From Thalassospira xianhensis MCCC 1A02616 (lineage in GTDB: Bacteria > Pseudomonadota > Alphaproteobacteria > Rhodospirillales > Thalassospiraceae): DNA of 64,000 nt. Each line of letters starts with the position of its first letter. Positions within the stretch are counted from its first letter, which is position 1. Made by a program: the position numbers and the translations under genes. Shown piece after piece: positions 1 to 8,258 of this stretch. Location: NCBI RefSeq assembly GCF_003326475.1, contig NZ_JPWA01000015.1, positions 53,256 to 117,255 on the forward strand, read 5' to 3'. The notes beneath the pieces were generated by a model, which worked only from the letters and a program-made list of their open reading frames with translations, was not told the origin of the DNA and searched no databases.

Positions 1-927
1 AACCTGTGCGCAATGGTCGGTCGCGAACGGGCAGCGTTTATGAAACGCACAGCCCGACGGCGGATTGATCGGTGAAGGCAGTTCACCGGTAAGCGGCTCT
101 GCCTTGACGCGATGCGCCGGATCGATCTTTGGTGCCGATGCCAGAAGCGCCCTTGTATAGGGATGCAGCGGTTTGGCAAAGATTTCTTCGGTCGGTCCCT
201 TTTCAGCGACGCGCCCCAAATACATCACCATGACGTCATCTGCAATATGGCGAACAACAGAAAGGTCGTGCGAGATGAAGACATAGGCGACATTCATCTC
301 TTCCTGCAGGTCCATCATCAGGTTCAGAACCTGTGCCTGGACCGATACGTCAAGGGCGGAAACCGGTTCATCGGCAACGATGACTTTCGGTTCAAGGATC
401 AGCGCGCGCGCAATCGCGATACGCTGACGCTGCCCGCCCGAAAACATATGCGGATAGCGCCCGTAAAATTCGGGGCGCAGGCCAACCTTGGCCATGGTAT
501 CGCGCACACGTTCCTCGCGCTCCTTGCGGCCGAGATCCATGTTCAGCAACACCGGCTCGCCAAGGATCTGGCCGACCTTCTTGCGCGGGTTCAGCGACCC
601 GTAAGGGTTCTGGAAGATCATCTGAACCGTGCGACGGAACAGTTTGGCTTCCTTGTCGCTCAGATCACCAACCGCTTCGCCGTTGATTTTGAGCTGTCCG
701 GCGCTGGGCTTTTCAATCAGGGTCAGCTGACGGCCAAGCGTGGACTTGCCGCAACCGGACTCGCCAACAACCGCCAGCGTTTTCTTGGCTTCCAGCGTAA
801 AGGAAACACCATCAAGCGCCTTGACCATCGCACTGGGTTTGCCAAGACCGCGGCTGACTTCGTAGTGACGGACAAGATCATCGGATTCCAGCAGCGGAAC
901 ACCGGGTTTTGCATCAAGGAAGCTCAT
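1..927 (-). CDS. dppF: Dipeptide/oligopeptide ABC transporter ATP-binding protein, DppF type (partial, C-terminus off the left edge)
   Basis: This is the second ATPase of a dipeptide/oligopeptide/nickel importer and would energise uptake from the cytoplasmic face. The reading frame is open from the ATG at 927 to the window edge, giving 309 residues; the family is usually about 325-330, so only a short tail is missing. The Walker A motif GESGCGKST lies at residues 55-63, a FSGGQRQRI signature near residue 160, and a cysteine-containing CAFHKRCPFA segment near the end is typical of the OppD/F C-terminal domain. Its ATG overlaps the dppD stop by one base (TAATG), so the two ATPases are translationally coupled. 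Family assignment is secure; the exact peptide or metal substrate cannot be read from the sequence. Confidence 0.93.
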   Translation of the reverse strand, partial: MSFLDAKPGVPLLESDDLVRHYEVSRGLGKPSAMVKALDGVSFTLEAKKTLAVVGESGCGKSTLGRQLTLIEKPSAGQLKINGEAVGDLSDKEAKLFRRTVQMIFQNPYGSLNPRKKVGQILGEPVLLNMDLGRKEREERVRDTMAKVGLRPEFYGRYPHMFSGGQRQRIAIARALILEPKVIVADEPVSALDVSVQAQVLNLMMDLQEEMNVAYVFISHDLSVVRHIADDVMVMYLGRVAEKGPTEEIFAKPLHPYTRALLASAPKIDPAHRVKAEPLTGELPSPINPPSGCAFHKRCPFATDHCAQV

Positions 928-1928
928 TACACGGTCTCCCCGGTTGTCTGGCCGGTCGGCTGGCCGTGGTCGTCAAGCGGATAGAAGCAACGCACATCGC
1001 GCCCGTTATAGGCACCAACATCGGGGCGTTCGACAACGCAACGATCATTGGCATAACGGCAACGCGGCGCCAGAAGACAGCCCGCCGGGCGGTCATACTG
1101 ACCCGGAACCACACCGGGGATGGTGCGCAGGCGATCATGGCCTTCGGAACGTTCCGGCAATGCCTCAAGCAACGCCTGGGTATAGGGATGGCGCGGGGCG
1201 GCAAAGATGCTGTCAGCCGGGCCACTTTCAAACAGCTGACCGGCATACATCACCTGAATGCGATCAGCCGCTTCCGATACCAGTGCCAGATCGTGCGTGA
1301 TCAGGATCAGGGCCATATCGCTATCGTCCTGCAATTTCAGCAGCAGGTCGATGATCTGGGCCTGAATGGTCACGTCAAGGGCGGTGGTCGGTTCATCGGC
1401 AATCAGCAGGCGCGGATTGCAGGCAATTGCCATCGCAATCACGATACGCTGGCTCATCCCGCCCGAAAGTTGATGGGGATAGGCCGTCATGCGTGATTTC
1501 GGATCGGGAATACCAACCTGGTTCAGAAGGTCAAGCGTACGTTCACGCCGCTCCTTTTTTGAACCACCTTCATGGACTTTCAGGGCTTCCATGATCTGGG
1601 CTTCAACCGTGAAGCACGGATTAAGCGCCGACATCGGATCCTGAAAGATCATGCCGATATCCTTGCCCGTAATCGCACGGCGCTTGCCGGGCGACATCGT
1701 CAGCAGGTCCTGACCATCAAAGGTCAGGCTGTCGGCAGTGACACGACCGGGGAAGTCGATCAGGCCCATAACGGCAAGCGAGGATACGGATTTACCCGAC
1801 CCGGACTCACCGACGATGCCAAGGACTTCACCGCGATCAACGGAATAGCTTACATTATCAACAGCACGGAACGGCCGGTCTTCGGAGCCGAACTCGACTG
1901 TCAGGTTTTTAACTTCGAGAAGAGCCAT
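927..1928 (-). CDS. dppD: Dipeptide/oligopeptide ABC transporter ATP-binding protein, DppD type
   Basis: This 333-residue protein is the first ATPase of the importer. The Walker A motif GESGSGKS is at residues 40-47, an LSGGMSQRI signature near residue 160 and a Walker B segment [14 protein letters not shown] near 177. A C-terminal oligopeptide-binding extension ([13 protein letters not shown]) carries the conserved cysteines of the OppD/DppD family. Its start lies only 3 bases after the dppC stop and its stop overlaps the dppF start, so it is the fourth gene of a dppA-B-C-D-F operon. The complete set of five components argues for a functional peptide-type importer. Confidence 0.95.
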   Translation of the reverse strand: MALLEVKNLTVEFGSEDRPFRAVDNVSYSVDRGEVLGIVGESGSGKSVSSLAVMGLIDFPGRVTADSLTFDGQDLLTMSPGKRRAITGKDIGMIFQDPMSALNPCFTVEAQIMEALKVHEGGSKKERRERTLDLLNQVGIPDPKSRMTAYPHQLSGGMSQRIVIAMAIACNPRLLIADEPTTALDVTIQAQIIDLLLKLQDDSDMALILITHDLALVSEAADRIQVMYAGQLFESGPADSIFAAPRHPYTQALLEALPERSEGHDRLRTIPGVVPGQYDRPAGCLLAPRCRYANDRCVVERPDVGAYNGRDVRCFYPLDDHGQPTGQTTGETV

Positions 1929-1931
1929 GAC

Positions 1932-2873
1932 TTACCGCTTCATCTTGGGATCAAGGGCATCGCGCAGACCATCACCCATCAGGTTGAAGGCAAGCACGGT
2001 GACGAGGATGCAAAGGCCGGGGAAGGTGATCACCCACCATGCCGATCCCACGAATTCGCGGGCTTCGGCCAGCATGGTGCCCCATTCCGGCAGCGGCGGC
2101 TGCGCGCCAAGGCCAAGGAAGCCAAGGGCCGCAGCATCAAGGATGGCACTGGAAATGCCCAATGTGCCCTGAACGATCAGGGGTGCCATGCAGTTCGGCA
2201 GGATATTGACGAACATCTGGCGGATATGACCGGCACCGGCAATCTGCGATGCGATGACATATTCCTTGTTCAGTTCCGACACCACCGATGCACGCGACAG
2301 GCGCACATAATGCGGCAACTGGACAATCGCAATCGCCAGCATGGCGTTTTCAAGCCCCGGGCCGAGGATCGCGACAATCGCCATCGCCATGATCAGGCTG
2401 GGCAGGGCCAGCATGGTATCCATCATGCGCATGATGCCGACTTCGATCCAGCCGCGGAAATATCCCGCAACCAGTCCAAGAATGATACCGGCGATCATTG
2501 AAATGATCACGACGAATACGCCGATGGTCACCGAAAGCTGCGCACCATGGATCAGACGTGACAGGATGTCGCGGCCAACCGCGTCAGTGCCAAGAATATA
2601 GCGCGGATCGGCACCTTCCATCCAGATCGGCGGTTTCAGGAACGCGGTGCGGTCCTGTGCAATCGGATCAAACGGGGCAATCCACTGGGCGAATGCCGCC
2701 ATGAACAGGATAAAGCAGATGACGATCAGCCCGACATAAGCGCCACGGTTCTTGCGGAAATAATTCCACGTTTCCATGAACGGGCTGGGCGGATTGATCT
2801 TCTGGTCCTCGACGGCCACCACTTCGGCTGCTGCCGTTTCGGGGGTGGTCGATTGGGTATTCTGGTTTGTCAT
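1932..2873 (-). CDS. dppC: Dipeptide/oligopeptide ABC transporter permease, DppC type
   Basis: This is the second inner-membrane permease subunit of the importer, 313 residues. A hydrophilic N-terminus of about 40 residues precedes the first membrane segment (AYVGLIVICFILFMAAFAQW), followed by a periplasmic stretch containing GTDAVGRDILSRLIHGA, which is the hallmark OppC/DppC N-domain motif, and then a five-helix BPD_transp_1 core. A GFLGLGAQPPLPEWG segment near residue 255 is also characteristic. A purine-rich ribosome-binding stretch overlaps the dppB stop 13 bases upstream, so expression is coupled to dppB. Confidence 0.95.
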   Translation of the reverse strand: MTNQNTQSTTPETAAAEVVAVEDQKINPPSPFMETWNYFRKNRGAYVGLIVICFILFMAAFAQWIAPFDPIAQDRTAFLKPPIWMEGADPRYILGTDAVGRDILSRLIHGAQLSVTIGVFVVIISMIAGIILGLVAGYFRGWIEVGIMRMMDTMLALPSLIMAMAIVAILGPGLENAMLAIAIVQLPHYVRLSRASVVSELNKEYVIASQIAGAGHIRQMFVNILPNCMAPLIVQGTLGISSAILDAAALGFLGLGAQPPLPEWGTMLAEAREFVGSAWWVITFPGLCILVTVLAFNLMGDGLRDALDPKMKR

Positions 2874-2886
2874 TTCCCGTGCCCCC

Positions 2887-3897
2887 TTAACGCTTGTGCC
2901 GGATGCGGGGATTGATCACCCCATACATCAGATCGACGAACAGATTGACCCCCATAACCACGAAGGCAATCATCAGGATGCCGCCCTGGATGGTCGGGTA
3001 ATCGCGGCGGTTCAACGCCTCGACAATCCATTTGCCAATACCGGGCCACGAGAAAATGGTTTCAGTCAGAATTGCACCGGCAAACAGCACACCGACCTGA
3101 AGGCCGATCACCGTAATCACCGGGATCAGGGCATTGCGCAGCGCATGGACCATGATCACCCGCATCGGGGCCAGGCCCTTGGCGCGCGCCACCCGGATAT
3201 ATTCCTCGCCCAGAACTTCAAGCATCGAGGAACGTGTCATACGCGCAATCACGGCCATCGGAATGGTGCCAAGCGCAATCGTCGGCAGGATCAGATGACG
3301 GAGCGCACTGATAAACGCGCCTTTTTCATCGCTGAGCAATGTGTCGATCAACATGAAACCGGTGGTCGGCTCGATGTAATACATGATCGACAGGCGACCG
3401 GAAACCGGGGTCCAGCCCAGCGTCGTCGAAAAGAACATGATCAGTAACAGCGCCCACCAGAAGATGGGCATTGAATATCCTGTCAGCGATAAACTCATGG
3501 TCAGGTGGTCAAGCCACTTTCCCCTGTTGATCGCGGCAATAACCCCCAATGGCAAACCGACAATGATCGCAAACAATATTCCCGCGATGGAAAGTTCAAT
3601 CGTTGCCGGGAACAGGGTCGCGAATTCTTCGATCACCGGACGCTTGGTGACGAAGGATTCACCAAGATCACCCTGCAAAACGCCGCCAAGATAGTCGAAA
3701 TACTGAACGACAAGCGGTCTGTCGAAACCATATTCCTTTTGCAGTTCGGCGTATCGTTCGGGACTGATACTGCGCTCGCCTGCTCGCATTTGGATCGGGT
3801 CGCTCGGGATCAGGTGAATCATCAGAAACACCAGAATGGTAACGCCAAAGAAGGTCGGTATGACGTCACCCAAACGGCGTAAAAGGAAACCTAGCAT
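2887..3897 (-). CDS. dppB: Dipeptide/oligopeptide ABC transporter permease, DppB type
   Basis: This is the first permease subunit, 336 residues from the chosen start at 3897; E. coli DppB has 339. The frame stays open further upstream, but starting at MLGFLLRRLGDVIPTFFGV matches the family N-terminus, where a short basic segment leads directly into the first membrane helix. Six membrane segments and the EEYIRVARAKGLAP coupling-helix motif for ATPase contact near residue 215 are visible. The gene is separated from dppA by about 116 bases containing a strong hairpin, which probably lowers expression of the membrane and ATPase genes relative to the binding protein. Confidence 0.94.
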   Translation of the reverse strand: MLGFLLRRLGDVIPTFFGVTILVFLMIHLIPSDPIQMRAGERSISPERYAELQKEYGFDRPLVVQYFDYLGGVLQGDLGESFVTKRPVIEEFATLFPATIELSIAGILFAIIVGLPLGVIAAINRGKWLDHLTMSLSLTGYSMPIFWWALLLIMFFSTTLGWTPVSGRLSIMYYIEPTTGFMLIDTLLSDEKGAFISALRHLILPTIALGTIPMAVIARMTRSSMLEVLGEEYIRVARAKGLAPMRVIMVHALRNALIPVITVIGLQVGVLFAGAILTETIFSWPGIGKWIVEALNRRDYPTIQGGILMIAFVVMGVNLFVDLMYGVINPRIRHKR

Positions 3898-3967
3898 GCC
3901 ATTGGGCCTTTTTAGCATCCGCGCGCAATGCCTGCGGGCGGACATCTCTCTCTATTGCGGAATTGCA

Positions 3968-3993
3968 AAGAGGCCCGGAAAACCGGGCCTCTT
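3968..3993 (-). terminator. Intercistronic hairpin between dppA and dppB
   Basis: A perfect inverted repeat with 11-bp arms (AAGAGGCCCGG / CCGGGCCTCTT) and a 4-base loop lies just after the dppA stop. Only a very short T-run follows in the direction of transcription, so it is more likely a partial terminator or an mRNA-stabilising processing site than a full stop. Such hairpins after the binding-protein gene are common in ABC importer operons and raise its level over the downstream genes. Confidence 0.6.
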
Positions 3994-4013
3994 CGGCAAG
4001 GTGTAGGGGCGTC

Positions 4014-5621
4014 TTATTCTTTGATATCGACGCCGTAGAAGATGTGACCGCCAAACGGATCGATCTTGTAGTCGACAACTTCGTTACGGATCGGTTCGAA
4101 AACGATCGAGTGCGCGATGGTTGCCCACGGTGCTTCGCGTTTGAAGACGGTCTGGGCTTCTTCGTACAGACGGGTACGTTCAAGAACATCCGAAGTGGTT
4201 TTCGCCTGCTGAATCAGGCTGTCGAATTCCTCGTTGCACCACTGTGCACGGTTTGCACTGCCAACGGCATCGCAACCCAGCAGAACAGCAAGGAAGTTGT
4301 CGGGGTCACCGTTGTCGCCGGTCCAGCCGAGCATGAAGCTGCCCTGTTCACCATTTTTGGTGCGCTCAAGGTATTCGCCCCACTCGTAGGAAACGATTTC
4401 GGCATTCACGCCAATCGCGGCCCAGTCAGCCTGAACGAGTTCAGCCATACGGCGTGCGTTCGGGTTGTAGGGACGCTGTACCGGCATGGCCCAGATATCG
4501 GTGGTGAAACCATCCGGATAACCGGCTTCTGCCAGCAATTTCTTGGCTGCTTCCGGATCATACGGATCGTCAACGGTATCGTTGTTGTACGACCAGATGG
4601 TCGGCGGAATCGGGTTTTTGGCGGCAACGCCTGCACCCTGATAAACACCCTCGATGATGGCGGCTTTGTTGATCGCCATGTTCAGTGCCTTACGGACACG
4701 TGCATCGGTGAACGGCTCTTTCTTGGTGTTGTAACCAAGATAACCGACGTTCAGACCTTCCTGACTCATCAGGTTGATGTCGCCATCGGCTTCCATCGCT
4801 TCCAGATCAGCCGGGTTCGGGTACGGCATGACATGGCATTCGCCGGCTTTCAGCTTCTGGTAACGAACCGTGCTGTCCGGGGTGATGGCAAAGATCAGGT
4901 TATCGATCGGTGCCTTGCCTTCCCAGTATTCCGGGAACGCTTTGTAACGGATGACCGCATCTTTCTGATACTGGACAACCTGGAACGGACCGGTACCGAC
5001 CGGGTTCAGGTCGATCTGTTCCGGCGTACCGGCAGCCATCAGCTGATCGGCATATTCACCCGACAGGATGGATGCGAAATCCATCGCCATGTTGGCAATG
5101 AACGGTGCTTCCGGACGGTTCAGAACGAATTTGACGGTGTAATCGTCAACCTTGACGATGTCCTTGATCAGTTCGCCCATGGACATCGAGTTGAAATACT
5201 CGTAACCGCCACCCGAAACCGCATGGTACGGATGGTCTTTGTCCCACTGGCGACGGAACGAGAAGATCACGTCGTCTGCGTTGAAATCGCGGGTCGGGGT
5301 GAAGGCATCGGTGGTCTGGAATTTAACGCCTTTACGCAGGTTAAAGGTGTATTCCGTGCCATCGGCCGATACGTCCCAGCTGGTTGCAAGGCCCGGAACG
5401 ATGGTGGTCGTGCCGCGCTTGAACTGTACCAGACGGTTGAATACCTGACGCGAGGTGGCGTCAAAGGTGGTACCCGCGGTGTAAAGCTGCGGGTTGAAGC
5501 CTTCCGGGCTTCCTTCCGAGCAATAAACCAGGGTTTTTGCCGAAGCGGCAGTCGGAGCAGCAAGCGCAGTCGCTGCAAGCAGACCTGCACCGATCGCCGC
5601 TTTGACGAAATTCGCTTTCAT
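4014..5621 (-). CDS. dppA: Dipeptide/oligopeptide ABC transporter periplasmic substrate-binding protein, DppA type
   Basis: This is the periplasmic receptor of the importer, 535 residues, SBP family 5. The start at 5621 is chosen because an AGGGAGG ribosome-binding site precedes it and it begins a clear signal peptide (MKANFVKAAIGAGLLAATA, cleavage after the alanines near ASA). Family features include YTFNLRKGVKF near residue 100, a NPVGTGPF block near 190 and PYNPNARRMAEL around 360. The length matches E. coli DppA (535). Close homologues bind dipeptides, but nickel, heme or glutathione binders share the fold, so the ligand is uncertain. It heads the operon and its promoter should lie in 5622-5850. 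Confidence 0.94.
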   Translation of the reverse strand: MKANFVKAAIGAGLLAATALAAPTAASAKTLVYCSEGSPEGFNPQLYTAGTTFDATSRQVFNRLVQFKRGTTTIVPGLATSWDVSADGTEYTFNLRKGVKFQTTDAFTPTRDFNADDVIFSFRRQWDKDHPYHAVSGGGYEYFNSMSMGELIKDIVKVDDYTVKFVLNRPEAPFIANMAMDFASILSGEYADQLMAAGTPEQIDLNPVGTGPFQVVQYQKDAVIRYKAFPEYWEGKAPIDNLIFAITPDSTVRYQKLKAGECHVMPYPNPADLEAMEADGDINLMSQEGLNVGYLGYNTKKEPFTDARVRKALNMAINKAAIIEGVYQGAGVAAKNPIPPTIWSYNNDTVDDPYDPEAAKKLLAEAGYPDGFTTDIWAMPVQRPYNPNARRMAELVQADWAAIGVNAEIVSYEWGEYLERTKNGEQGSFMLGWTGDNGDPDNFLAVLLGCDAVGSANRAQWCNEEFDSLIQQAKTTSDVLERTRLYEEAQTVFKREAPWATIAHSIVFEPIRNEVVDYKIDPFGGHIFYGVDIKE

Positions 5622-6021
5622 ATAAGATGCCTCCCTCAAGGCTGGCCCAAACAATTTGCACGGGTGGCTGCTGGCCTTGAACGGCTCATGCATTGCAATT
5701 TGTGCAAAGGGTCGGGCGGGTTTACCCGATCCAACAGTTATGTTGGCAATCGACGAGGGAAAATAATCAGGGTTTCTGCGTATCGTCAACGTTTCCTGCG
5801 GGGTTCTACGTAGGACGACCTGATCGGATGAATGATGAATTTATGTCAAGTGTCTGTTATTTTTATGAAATTGTCCCCCACAATCGGGTATGGGAGCCGT
5901 GCATTTTTTTCGGGGCTACTGATGACCAAACGGAAAAACACATAAAGCTAACGTGCTTTTCCGTCCGATCTATCTTCTTGAAATTTCTAGATTCGTTTGA
6001 TTGCTGAACCACTTACACGGG
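5622..6021. other. Intergenic region upstream of dppA and downstream of the threonine aldolase gene
   Basis: This 400-base stretch holds no convincing gene. The right half is AT-rich and contains an inverted repeat, ACGGAAAA at 5930-5937 and TTTTCCGT at 5957-5964, with a 19-base spacer, which could terminate the minus-strand threonine aldolase transcript. The left half must contain the dppA promoter, but I cannot identify -35/-10 boxes with confidence. Confidence 0.4.
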
Positions 6022-7047
6022 TCAATTGCGCGTAATGCGATCATTAAGTTCACTGATTTGCGCGATATCCGTGTTCCACGCCGTCACAAATCGGTAAATA
6101 TCCGCTCCCAATGACGGCCACGGATGGAATAACGCGCCGGCATCACGCATCCGTTGCGCAAGCTCCGGTGCAAGCCTGACAAAAAGCTCGTTACCCTCGA
6201 CCGCATGCGCCAAAGTCGCCCCATGCGACACCAGCATGTCACAAAGGGTTCTGGCCGCCCCGTTGGCATGGCGCGCATTGCGCAGCCAAAGATCATCCTT
6301 CACATAGGCCAGAAGCTGTGACGCCAGATAGCGATGCTTGGAATAAAGATGTCCGCTGCGTTTGCGGGCCTGTTCGACCCTGCCGCGCAGTGACGTATCA
6401 AACAGGACAATCGCATCAACCGCCTGCGCACCGTTTTTGGTTGCCCCAAAGCTGATCGCATCAACACCGGCCTTCCACGTGATATCCGCCGGGTGGCAGC
6501 CCAGATGGGCAACCGCATTGGCAAACCGCGCCCCATCCATGAAAAGCCGCAGGTCGCGCTTTTTGCAGATCGCGCCAATGGCGGCGACTTCATCGGCGGT
6601 GTAAACCGTGCCCAGTTCGGTCGCCTGCGTGATCGCAACGCATTCCGGGGCCACCGAATGCACCCCGCGATCCACCCGGCTTGCCAGAAAGGCATCCAGA
6701 TTGTCGGCTTCAAGCTTTGCCGCCGGACCATCAACCGGCATCAGCTTCGCCCCGCCGGTAAAGAAGGCAACGCCGGTGCTTTCATCTTCGTTGATATGGG
6801 CCTCGTGATGGCAGACGATGCCGCCAAACGGCGATACCAGTGCCGACAGGCTGATGCAGTTTGCTGCGGTCCCGGTGGCAACCGGAACAACCGCGACCTC
6901 ACGGTCAAACAATTCGGAAAAGGCCGCGTCAAGCTGACGGCTGGTTTCATCCGCCCCATAGGCCGGCGCATTGCCATAGGCTTCGTGCTCCAGCGCGCTC
7001 AGGATTTCCGGGCACAGGGGCGATACATTGTCAGAGGCAAAATTCAT
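6022..7047 (-). CDS. ltaE: Low-specificity threonine aldolase, copy 2 (PLP-dependent, beta-eliminating lyase family)
   Basis: Predicted to cleave L-threonine or L-allo-threonine to glycine and acetaldehyde in the cytoplasm. The start at 7047 (MNFASDNVSPLCPEIL) matches the N-terminus of the paralogue next door and gives 341 residues. The SFGATKNGA segment carries the PLP-binding lysine, and LFMDGARFANA contains the aspartate/arginine pair that contacts the cofactor. It lies 102 bases downstream of a second, closely similar threonine aldolase on the same strand, evidently a tandem duplication. Some members of this fold act on phenylserine or related beta-hydroxy amino acids, so the two copies may differ in substrate. 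Confidence 0.88.
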   Translation of the reverse strand: MNFASDNVSPLCPEILSALEHEAYGNAPAYGADETSRQLDAAFSELFDREVAVVPVATGTAANCISLSALVSPFGGIVCHHEAHINEDESTGVAFFTGGAKLMPVDGPAAKLEADNLDAFLASRVDRGVHSVAPECVAITQATELGTVYTADEVAAIGAICKKRDLRLFMDGARFANAVAHLGCHPADITWKAGVDAISFGATKNGAQAVDAIVLFDTSLRGRVEQARKRSGHLYSKHRYLASQLLAYVKDDLWLRNARHANGAARTLCDMLVSHGATLAHAVEGNELFVRLAPELAQRMRDAGALFHPWPSLGADIYRFVTAWNTDIAQISELNDRITRN

Positions 7048-7149
7048 CGAACGGGTCCGTGTCTTGTGGTGGCGTCCATAGGGTGCGGGGACTGCCCCGC
7101 AACCTGACCAACCTTTATCACACGCGATCCGTTCGAATGGCAATGATGC

Positions 7150-8163
7150 CTATAGTGTTTCGGGTAACGCGCGGATCGCCTCAATCGGGCTGTTCCAGCC
7201 GCTAACAAAGCGAAACGCATCCGGCCCGACCGCGGGCCATGGCCGAAAGACCAGCCCGGCCTTGCGCAACCGTTCGGCCAGATCGTCATTCATATGCACG
7301 AACAGCTCGTTACCCTGCGGGGTGAATGCCGCACGCGCACCAAGGGTTTCAAGCGACTGGCAAAGGGCGCTTGCGGCCTGATTGGCATGGCGCGCATTGC
7401 GCAGCCAAAGATCATCCTTCACATAGGCCAGAAGCTGTGCCGCCAGATAGCGATGCTTGGAAAACAGATGCCCACCGCGTTTGCGCGCCTTTTCGACCCT
7501 TGCGTGCAATGACGGGTCAAACAGGATGATCGCATCAACCGCCATCGCCCCGTTCTTGGTGGCGCCAAAACTTAAAACATCAAGCCCCGCCTTCCAGGTG
7601 ATATCGGCCGGATGGCAGCCAAGGGCGGCAATCGCATTGGCAAATCGCGCCCCGTCCATGAAAAACTTCATGCCATGCGCCTTGGCGACCCTGCCAATCG
7701 CCTGCACCTCATCAACGTCATAGATCGTGCCGAATTCGGTCGCCTGCGTGATGGCAACACATTCCGGGTCAACCGAATGCATGCCATGGGTGTTTTCGCG
7801 GGTTAAAAACGCATCAAGTGTCTCGGGCAACAGCTTCGCCGATGGCCCGTCCATGGTCAGAAGCTTCGCCCCGTTGCCATAAAACGCCACCCCGGTCGAT
7901 TCCGTCCGGTTGATATGTGCCTGATGATGGCAGGCCACCCCGCCAAACGGCGACACCAGTGCCGACAATCCGACAAGATTGGCCGCCGTCCCCGTCGCTA
8001 CCGGCACCACCGCAACTTCTTTGCCAAACAGATCCGAAAACGCGCCATCAAGCTGCTGGCTTGCCGCGTCCGCACCATAGGGCAGGGCGGGATCACTGGC
8101 CTCGCCAATCGCGGCAAGGATTTCCGGGCAGATCGGTGACACGTTATCAGACGAAAAGTTCAT
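7150..8163 (-). CDS. ltaE: Low-specificity threonine aldolase, copy 1 (PLP-dependent)
   Basis: This is the upstream member of the tandem pair, 337 residues from MNFSSDNVSPICPEIL at 8163. It shares with its neighbour the PLP-lysine segment SFGATKNGA, the FMDGARFANA block and a near-identical KHRYLASQLLAYVKDDLWL-like stretch, so the pair arose by duplication; most divergence is in the C-terminal third. It lies downstream of the tldD terminator and so probably has its own promoter. Function is inferred from the family: glycine/threonine interconversion or catabolism of beta-hydroxy amino acids. Confidence 0.88.
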   Translation of the reverse strand: MNFSSDNVSPICPEILAAIGEASDPALPYGADAASQQLDGAFSDLFGKEVAVVPVATGTAANLVGLSALVSPFGGVACHHQAHINRTESTGVAFYGNGAKLLTMDGPSAKLLPETLDAFLTRENTHGMHSVDPECVAITQATEFGTIYDVDEVQAIGRVAKAHGMKFFMDGARFANAIAALGCHPADITWKAGLDVLSFGATKNGAMAVDAIILFDPSLHARVEKARKRGGHLFSKHRYLAAQLLAYVKDDLWLRNARHANQAASALCQSLETLGARAAFTPQGNELFVHMNDDLAERLRKAGLVFRPWPAVGPDAFRFVSGWNSPIEAIRALPETL

Positions 8164-8200
8164 CGGGGCCTCGTTATCAATGGTGGCGATGGGCAAATAA

Positions 8201-8234
8201 AAAGCCTGCTTACGGTTTAACGCAAGCAGGCTTT
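8201..8234 (-). terminator. Rho-independent terminator of tldD
   Basis: An 11-bp perfect stem (AAAGCCTGCTT / AAGCAGGCTTT) with a 12-base loop lies downstream of the tldD stop. Read on the minus strand it is followed by a run of T, which is the direction expected for ending the tldD transcript. Confidence 0.85.
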
Positions 8235-8258
8235 GAAATCATACTGGCATTCTGCACG

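Noticed and set aside
3963..5813. A 616-residue open frame on the plus strand opposite dppA
   Set aside because: It is the antisense shadow of dppA, has no family features or ribosome-binding site, and the minus-strand gene is certain.
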